Source: Candidatus Nomurabacteria bacterium (lineage in GTDB: Bacteria; Patescibacteriota; Minisyncoccia; Phycocordibacterales; UBA9973). Taken from it: DNA of 10,591 nucleotides. A program made the position numbers and the translations under genes. Shown here piece after piece: positions 6,733 to 10,591 of this stretch. The notes under the pieces are model-generated. The model was not told the DNA's origin. It did no database searches and was given only the letters and a program-made list of their open reading frames with translations. Position 1 is the first letter of the stretch. The number at the start of each line of letters is the position of its first letter. The DNA is taken from assembly GCA_028286705.1 (NCBI GenBank), contig JAQBRC010000008.1, forward strand, positions 1-10,591. The letters run 5' to 3'.

Positions 6733-6745
6733 AGTATATAGTATA
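6733..6745 (-). promoter_or_regulatory. Two tandem TATACT -10 elements before the GYAW-repeat gene
   Basis: The minus strand has TATACT at 6745-6740 and again at 6738-6733, the second one 7 nt before the ATG. Either could serve; the nearer would give a leaderless or near-leaderless transcript. A further TATAGT lies at 6760-6755. The region is AT-rich and no clear -35 was found. Confidence 0.5.
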
Positions 6746-6803
6746 AAACCGCAATACTATAATAAAAGGATTACTGTTCTTGCACAAGAATCGGCTTTTA
6801 CTT

Positions 6804-6888
6804 CTAGAAACGAAAGATGGGTCTCATCTTGATGGCAGTGCCACGCTCTCGCTCAAGCTCCATGTTTATTCAACACTTGATTGTGCAT
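6804..6888 (-). pseudogene. lepA remnant (codons 38-60 region) fused to the 3' end of the large fibre gene
   Basis: On the minus strand 6888-6819 aligns with lepA 2133-2065. By hand count 52 of 69 aligned bases match, with a single 1-base insertion. Conceptual reading gives MHNQVLNK, a frameshift, then MELERERGTAIKM, against LepA MRDQVLDN then MELERERGITIKM. Most differences in the second block are at third codon positions. The second block forms a 19-codon ORF (6863-6804) starting 2 nt after the fibre stop codon. It loses the switch-I Thr (Ala instead) and stops soon after, so it cannot be a GTPase. The first block overlaps the last codons of the fibre gene in another frame and therefore encodes its final residues. 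Clear homology ends near 6819. Confidence 0.75.
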
Positions 6889-9800
6889 CACTACCCGTAT
6901 CAACAGGAGCCTCTGGCACTGGATCAGGAATGACCTCCGGTATCGGATTCTCAACAACAGGAGGAGGAGTGGCTTCAGAGGTCTGTACTGGGGGAGGATT
7001 TATAACAGTAGTACTGCCGGAAGAGTGGCTATTCTGCAATACCTGCTGCAGCTGTTGCTCAGTAACACAGGTATTGTTGATACAAATTTCATTCTTTGCA
7101 CGAAAACGATTAGCAACAAAGTCCCCAATACCGTTGGTATTGTTTGCAAACCATGCTGTCAGTGCTGTTCTCCACGTGTTGGGATGAGTGAGATCACTGA
7201 TACTAGTGATATTCAAATTCATCTCTTGGATCGCCGCTATGGTGTACGGCACCAGACCAGTGTAGTTCATGGACAGCGTGCCTGTAGCGGCATCGGCAGA
7301 GATAAGGTCAGGAAATACCTGACGCACTTCCTGCGCGATGAAACCGGCATGCTTGGTGGTGCTGTCCTGCTCCGTCTTGAGGTTATATTGTACGGGACTT
7401 AGGGCAAGGATCTTGCTCAGTACGGACTGATTGTCAAACGTAATATTGGTATTGTAAGACCAAGAAGATACGCCGAATGAGATTGGGGTGATGTTCTTCT
7501 TGAGGTTCATATCAGAGGTACAGACAATTCCCCCAGTTGTTGATGCAGTAATATCGCAATGCGCGCCAACGCTTTCAAAGCGCGCAACGACGGTCGCATC
7601 TGGAATCGCAGTGGAGCCGACGTGCAGCAAGAACCCGGGTGCTGTATTGCTAATACCGACACGTCCAGCAAACGAGCTGTTCCCACCTGCGACGTACAAT
7701 GCCAGTGGGTTGGTGTTGGTAACATTCGTTCCAGCAACCGGTGCGCCGGCGATGTAGACAGTGGCAGGGTTGGTGTAAATAATACCAGTGTTAGCTGCCG
7801 CTAATGTAGGGATGCCAAAAGAGTTGACGGCATTGTTGACAATGGTACCGGTAGTGGAAGACGAGTCGGTATAGGTCGCGGCAAGTGTCCGGAGGTTGAT
7901 GCCGGCGGTGCCCCACGCGGCAGCGGTCTGACTACCACCAATGGTGAGCAGTCCTGATTGAGTGGGGATATTACCAATAGCCATACGGCCGGTGGCCATA
8001 TCAACGGAATACGCATCAGCGCCGGTAGTATATCTAAAATGAAATTCCGTGACACCGCCCGTACCAATAGGATTGCCCATGAATATTTTACCCGGCGCTT
8101 GGCCCGCTCCGGTCAAGAAGTTAAGGCCGTTCAAAAACAAGCCGCCATTAGATCCCAATTCCACGGCAAGGTTATTACTAGGACTTGATATATTGGAAGC
8201 TACTATGGTTGGGGCGTTGAGAGTTCCAGCGAGAGTCGTCACACCGACTATATGCAAGGTACCGTTTACGTCTAAGTTATATCCACCATCTGTCCCGCCA
8301 TTGATAGTGACATGGCCCGTACTGCGAAAAGAGGTGATACTGTTAAGGACTGGACCATCAGCCAAAAAGCCCCCAGCTACCTCTAAACCATAGGAGTTGC
8401 TGAGAGTAACATTGGTACCTGCAGTAATGCCGTCGATAAAGACGTTCGAAGCCTTGCTATATGTTGTCGGGCTACTTGCCGTAAGGGTGGGCGGGCCGAA
8501 ACTATTGATCGTAACGAGAGGAACAGTTCCGGAAGATGACGAGTCGGTGTAGGTCGCAACGGCAGTCTGGAGATTGATACCGTTGGCGCCCCATGCTGTC
8601 GCACTACGACTGCCCCCGATCGTGAGTACGCTTGTTGTAGCATTCGTACCAATACCAATAGCGCCAGTAGCAGTAGGAGTTGATGAGTTAGAGGCGGTCT
8701 GATACATGCCCGTACCATAGATGACATTGCCGATATTGAGCTGGCCGCTGCCGGTAAGGGATGCTGGGTTACTCCATGCACCAATCACGATGTTGTAGGA
8801 GCCGCTGGTGCCGCCGGCGTTGAAGAATGCGGTATTTCCTAGGACGGTATTGTAGGAGCCAGTGGTGTGCTGCTGCATGGCAACATTACCGACAGCGGTG
8901 TTTCCTGTACCATTAGTAAGCGCCTGAAATACACCCGTACCAACCCCTGTATTACTACCACCAGTAGTAAGGGCTGTTAGAACATTGGCACCCATACCAA
9001 CATTGAAACCAGCAGTCTGATTATTCTGTAAAACGGCATTACCAATGGCGGTATTGAAAGAACCAGTTGTATTAGACTGACCGGCCAAAGCACCTATGAA
9101 AATATTTTGCGCCGCTGGCGAAATAGTATTTATTCCGGCATTCTTACCAATGAAGATATCTGTGAGATTATCAGAAGCTATGCGTAGCAATTCTGCTCCA
9201 GATCCGTCAAGAATAAGAATGCGGGGCGCAGCCGAAGCCGTAGCCTGCAGGGTAAGCTGGGCTGTGGGTGAAGTCGTGCCGATGCCGACGTTGCCGCTCG
9301 CCACCACCAGCGCCGCCTTGTTTGTCAGCGTCACGTTCGTTCCTGCAACTGGCGCGCCGGCAATATACACCGTCGCGGCGTTCGTATAGGTAACCAAAGT
9401 ATTGGTTGCGGCAAGCGTCGGTACGCCGAACGTATTGACCATGTTGTTAGTAGCGGTACCTGAAATGGCGGTAGAGGAGTCGGTGTACGTCGCCGCCGCG
9501 GTCTGCAGGTTGATGCCGTTCGTTCCCCATGCCACCGCAGTTCTGTTTCCAGCAATAGACAGTATACCGCTAGGAGTCACCGTGCCGATGCCGACGTTAC
9601 CGTTGGTATTAAGAAACAGCGCGCTTACCGTGCCGTTGGTCACGGTTCGAAAATCAAGAGTGGCATTGTTGGTGCCAAATATGACATTGGCACTTGAATC
9701 AACAGAAAACCATGCAGCTGTTGTACCTGAATTAGGTCTGGTAATAACCAATGGGAAAGTATTAGCATTGCCTGTGTTTAGGGTAAGTACACTGCTGCTC

Positions 9801-10591
9801 GCAATATTTATTCCACCAATAGCAACACCGACAGGATTGCCCCCAGACAAGGTTGGGTTAAGATACAGCGGTTGTGGAGCGTTGTCGGATATGCCGTAGG
9901 ACTGAATAACGGCATTGCCGTTAGCGTTATTCGTGCCTAGTTTAAGTCCGCGATTTCCCGTCACGTCACGGATGGTAAGCATGTCAACTCCGGCAGTTTG
10001 AGTATTGGTAACATCCAGGAGCGAAACTGGCGCATTAGTACCAATACCGACGTTACCCGAACCAGTGACACGAAACACTTCGCCAACAGTTCCATTATTA
10101 GACGCTTTAACTGTATATGCCGATGACTGAGATCCGTCCGTGACTCCTGTCCATACGAATCCGATGTCTCCCATGCTTCGTTCCGTTCCGTTGGTCGTGT
10201 GCGCACTAAACTGCACGTAGTTTCTGTTTCCAATTAGAACTCCTCCGGATCCCGATTTTGATACGAGGGTAAGAGTGCTTGTACCAAAAGGAAGTGACGT
10301 GGTAACAAGCCTTGAGCCACTGCCTGAAGTGTTAAGAGAAAAATAGCCGTTGTTTGATGTTTGAATATCGTTTCCAGATCCAATAGTTGTGATACCGCTT
10401 CCTGAAATGACAAGATTTTGCGCACTGGTAATGGAAGCTCCAGTAAGACTAATATTGCCATTCGCCAGTATCCGCATCTTCTCGGCCATGGTACCAGCAC
10501 TCATCGTGGAAAAGGCAATGTCGGCAGACACCGCCCCTGTGGTATGACTGGTGAAGACGCCACTGACACGGGCACCCGCAACACTGTTGGC
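6866..10591 (-). CDS. Giant fibre/adhesin with C-terminal peptidase S74 chaperone (5' end outside window)
   Basis: The frame is open from the right edge to TAA at 6868-6866, giving 1241 residues with no N-terminus. GTG at 10531 is an internal Val, since coding continues (TTGAVSADIAFSTM) to the edge. The visible start, SADIAFSTMSAGTMAEKMRILANGNI, is tail-fibre-like. Then follow NVGIGT modules (near residues 180 and 332), three diverged modules of about 90-105 residues (343-442, 655-741, 881-985) and a beta-roll region with NTAIGNAVL-like repeats (482-620). The S74 domain has SDMNLKK (Ser1026, Lys1031) and GFIAQEV. The tail has ICINNTCVTEQQL and a Pro-rich stretch like the downstream paralogue. 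No SGNH domain is visible. The last residues (about AQSSVE) come from lepA-derived DNA read out of frame. Probably a secreted, trimeric, self-processing surface fibre; the signal peptide is not visible. Confidence 0.85.
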   Translation of the reverse strand, partial: ANSVAGARVSGVFTSHTTGAVSADIAFSTMSAGTMAEKMRILANGNISLTGASITSAQNLVISGSGITTIGSGNDIQTSNNGYFSLNTSGSGSRLVTTSLPFGTSTLTLVSKSGSGGVLIGNRNYVQFSAHTTNGTERSMGDIGFVWTGVTDGSQSSAYTVKASNNGTVGEVFRVTGSGNVGIGTNAPVSLLDVTNTQTAGVDMLTIRDVTGNRGLKLGTNNANGNAVIQSYGISDNAPQPLYLNPTLSGGNPVGVAIGGINIASSSVLTLNTGNANTFPLVITRPNSGTTAAWFSVDSSANVIFGTNNATLDFRTVTNGTVSALFLNTNGNVGIGTVTPSGILSIAGNRTAVAWGTNGINLQTAAATYTDSSTAISGTATNNMVNTFGVPTLAATNTLVTYTNAATVYIAGAPVAGTNVTLTNKAALVVASGNVGIGTTSPTAQLTLQATASAAPRILILDGSGAELLRIASDNLTDIFIGKNAGINTISPAAQNIFIGALAGQSNTTGSFNTAIGNAVLQNNQTAGFNVGMGANVLTALTTGGSNTGVGTGVFQALTNGTGNTAVGNVAMQQHTTGSYNTVLGNTAFFNAGGTSGSYNIVIGAWSNPASLTGSGQLNIGNVIYGTGMYQTASNSSTPTATGAIGIGTNATTSVLTIGGSRSATAWGANGINLQTAVATYTDSSSSGTVPLVTINSFGPPTLTASSPTTYSKASNVFIDGITAGTNVTLSNSYGLEVAGGFLADGPVLNSITSFRSTGHVTINGGTDGGYNLDVNGTLHIVGVTTLAGTLNAPTIVASNISSPSNNLAVELGSNGGLFLNGLNFLTGAGQAPGKIFMGNPIGTGGVTEFHFRYTTGADAYSVDMATGRMAIGNIPTQSGLLTIGGSQTAAAWGTAGINLRTLAATYTDSSSTTGTIVNNAVNSFGIPTLAAANTGIIYTNPATVYIAGAPVAGTNVTNTNPLALYVAGGNSSFAGRVGISNTAPGFLLHVGSTAIPDATVVARFESVGAHCDITASTTGGIVCTSDMNLKKNITPISFGVSSWSYNTNITFDNQSVLSKILALSPVQYNLKTEQDSTTKHAGFIAQEVRQVFPDLISADAATGTLSMNYTGLVPYTIAAIQEMNLNITSISDLTHPNTWRTALTAWFANNTNGIGDFVANRFRAKNEICINNTCVTEQQLQQVLQNSHSSGSTTVINPPPVQTSEATPPPVVENPIPEVIPDPVPEAPVDTGSDAQSSVE
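7200..7546 (-). other. Peptidase S74 intramolecular chaperone domain (upstream fibre)
   Basis: The Ser/Lys dyad lies in SDMNLKK (Ser codon 7516-7514), with ILALSPVQYN, KHAGFIAQEVRQVFPDLI and MNYTGLVPYTIAAIQEMN following. The domain aligns throughout with the one in the downstream fibre, including a Cys about 20 residues before the dyad and one just before it (HCDI...VCTSD against TCDI...ACSSD). Self-cleavage is expected from the conserved dyad. Confidence 0.87.
7637..7951 (-). repeat. Fibre module copy 3 (GINL...YIAGAPVAGTNV), about 105 aa
   Basis: It starts LLTIGGSQTAAAWGTAGINL and continues ATYTDSSS, VNSFGIPTLAA, ATVYIAGAPVAGTNVT and NPLALYVAGG, ending in a GISNTAP segment equivalent to GIGTTSP in copy 1. 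It is the copy closest to the S74 domain. Confidence 0.8.
8369..8629 (-). repeat. Fibre module copy 2, shorter and most diverged, about 87 aa
   Basis: It starts VLTIGGSRSATAWGANGINL, keeps ATYTDSSS and SFGPPTL, but replaces YIAGAPVAGTNV with FIDGITAGTNV and ends GLEVAGG. It lacks the NVGIGTTSP tail of copy 1. Confidence 0.75.
8732..9148 (-). repeat. NTAIG-type beta-roll repeats in the upstream fibre
   Basis: Units such as QNIFIGALAGQSNTTGS, FNTAIGNAVLQN, FNVGMGANVLTALTTG, SNTGVGTGVFQALTNG, GNTAVGNVAMQQHTTGS and YNTVLGNTAFF recur every 20-25 residues and end in QLNIGNVIYGTG. The downstream fibre has the same class of repeat ending in QLNIGNLIFGTG, so this block is shared between the paralogues. 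Confidence 0.75.
9266..9565 (-). repeat. Fibre module copy 1, about 100 aa, GC-rich
   Basis: It starts ILSIAGNRTAVAWGTNGINL and runs through ATYTDSST, VNTFGVPTLAA, ATVYIAGAPVAGTNVT and NVGIGTTSP. Its DNA is clearly richer in GC (about 66% in 9241-9360 by hand count) than the beta-roll region next to it (about 40% in 9001-9060). Confidence 0.8.

Noticed and set aside
6776..6800. Terminator hairpin after the upstream fibre (TTCTT-GTGC-AAGAA)
   Set aside because: The stem is only 5-6 A/T-rich pairs and no run of T follows on the minus strand; too weak to call.
10529..10531. GTG start for the upstream fibre at 10531
   Set aside because: The reading frame stays open to the window edge with matching fibre-like sequence (GVFTSHTTGAVSADIAF), so the true start lies outside and this is an internal Val.
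6866..10591. Prophage tail-fibre gene
   Set aside because: Shaft and S74 domain are phage-like, but neighbours are housekeeping or exported proteins, the downstream paralogue has a Sec-type export segment, and no phage structural gene is visible. It cannot be fully excluded because the upstream end is missing.

Overview
The window looks like chromosomal DNA of a Patescibacteria (CPR) bacterium, probably of the Parcubacteria type. This is inferred, not proven. The main clues are: (a) a secreted surface protein whose mature N-terminus carries a LDPxCxPxDxNC segment that I associate with CPR exported proteins; (b) GYAW...GWI repeats in a small exported protein; (c) giant surface fibres ending in a peptidase-S74 chaperone followed by a Cys-pair motif and a Pro-rich tail; (d) compact spacing, no clear Shine-Dalgarno sites, and -10 elements 7-8 nt before start codons. 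All five stop codons seen are TAA or TAG, and glycine is written GGN, so nothing points to a UGA=Gly code.

Layout, left to right. At 1-322 (minus) is the 5' part of an FtsB/DivIC-like septum-formation initiator. Diverging from it 21 bp away is a 35-residue single-pass membrane protein (344-451, plus), whose stop codon interlocks with the stop of lepA in a shared CTAG. lepA (448-2244, minus) is a complete EF4 translational GTPase. Upstream of lepA on the same strand lie three surface-protein genes: a 1152-residue secreted fibre with an embedded SGNH esterase domain and a self-cleaving S74 C-terminus (2285-5743), a 319-residue exported GYAW/GWI-repeat protein with a C-terminal hydrophobic anchor (5766-6725), and a second S74 fibre of more than 1241 residues whose 5' end is outside the window (6866-10591). 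No tRNA, rRNA, CRISPR array, IS element or convincing intrinsic terminator was seen.

The housekeeping part (division, translation) and the surface part are probably separate in function. The two fibres share the S74 domain, the CxxxxC motif and the Pro-rich tail, so they are paralogues at their 3' ends; their shafts are phage-tail-fibre-like mosaics. The most informative oddity is a roughly 70-bp lepA remnant (codons 38-60, one frameshift) fused to the 3' end of the large upstream fibre gene. Since the downstream fibre sits directly before the real lepA, the remnant looks like the scar of an old tandem duplication of a 'fibre + lepA 5' end' unit followed by deletion. The best candidate for unusual biology is the combination of an SGNH esterase and a self-cleaving trimerisation chaperone in what appears to be a cell-surface fibre of a probable host-dependent bacterium.
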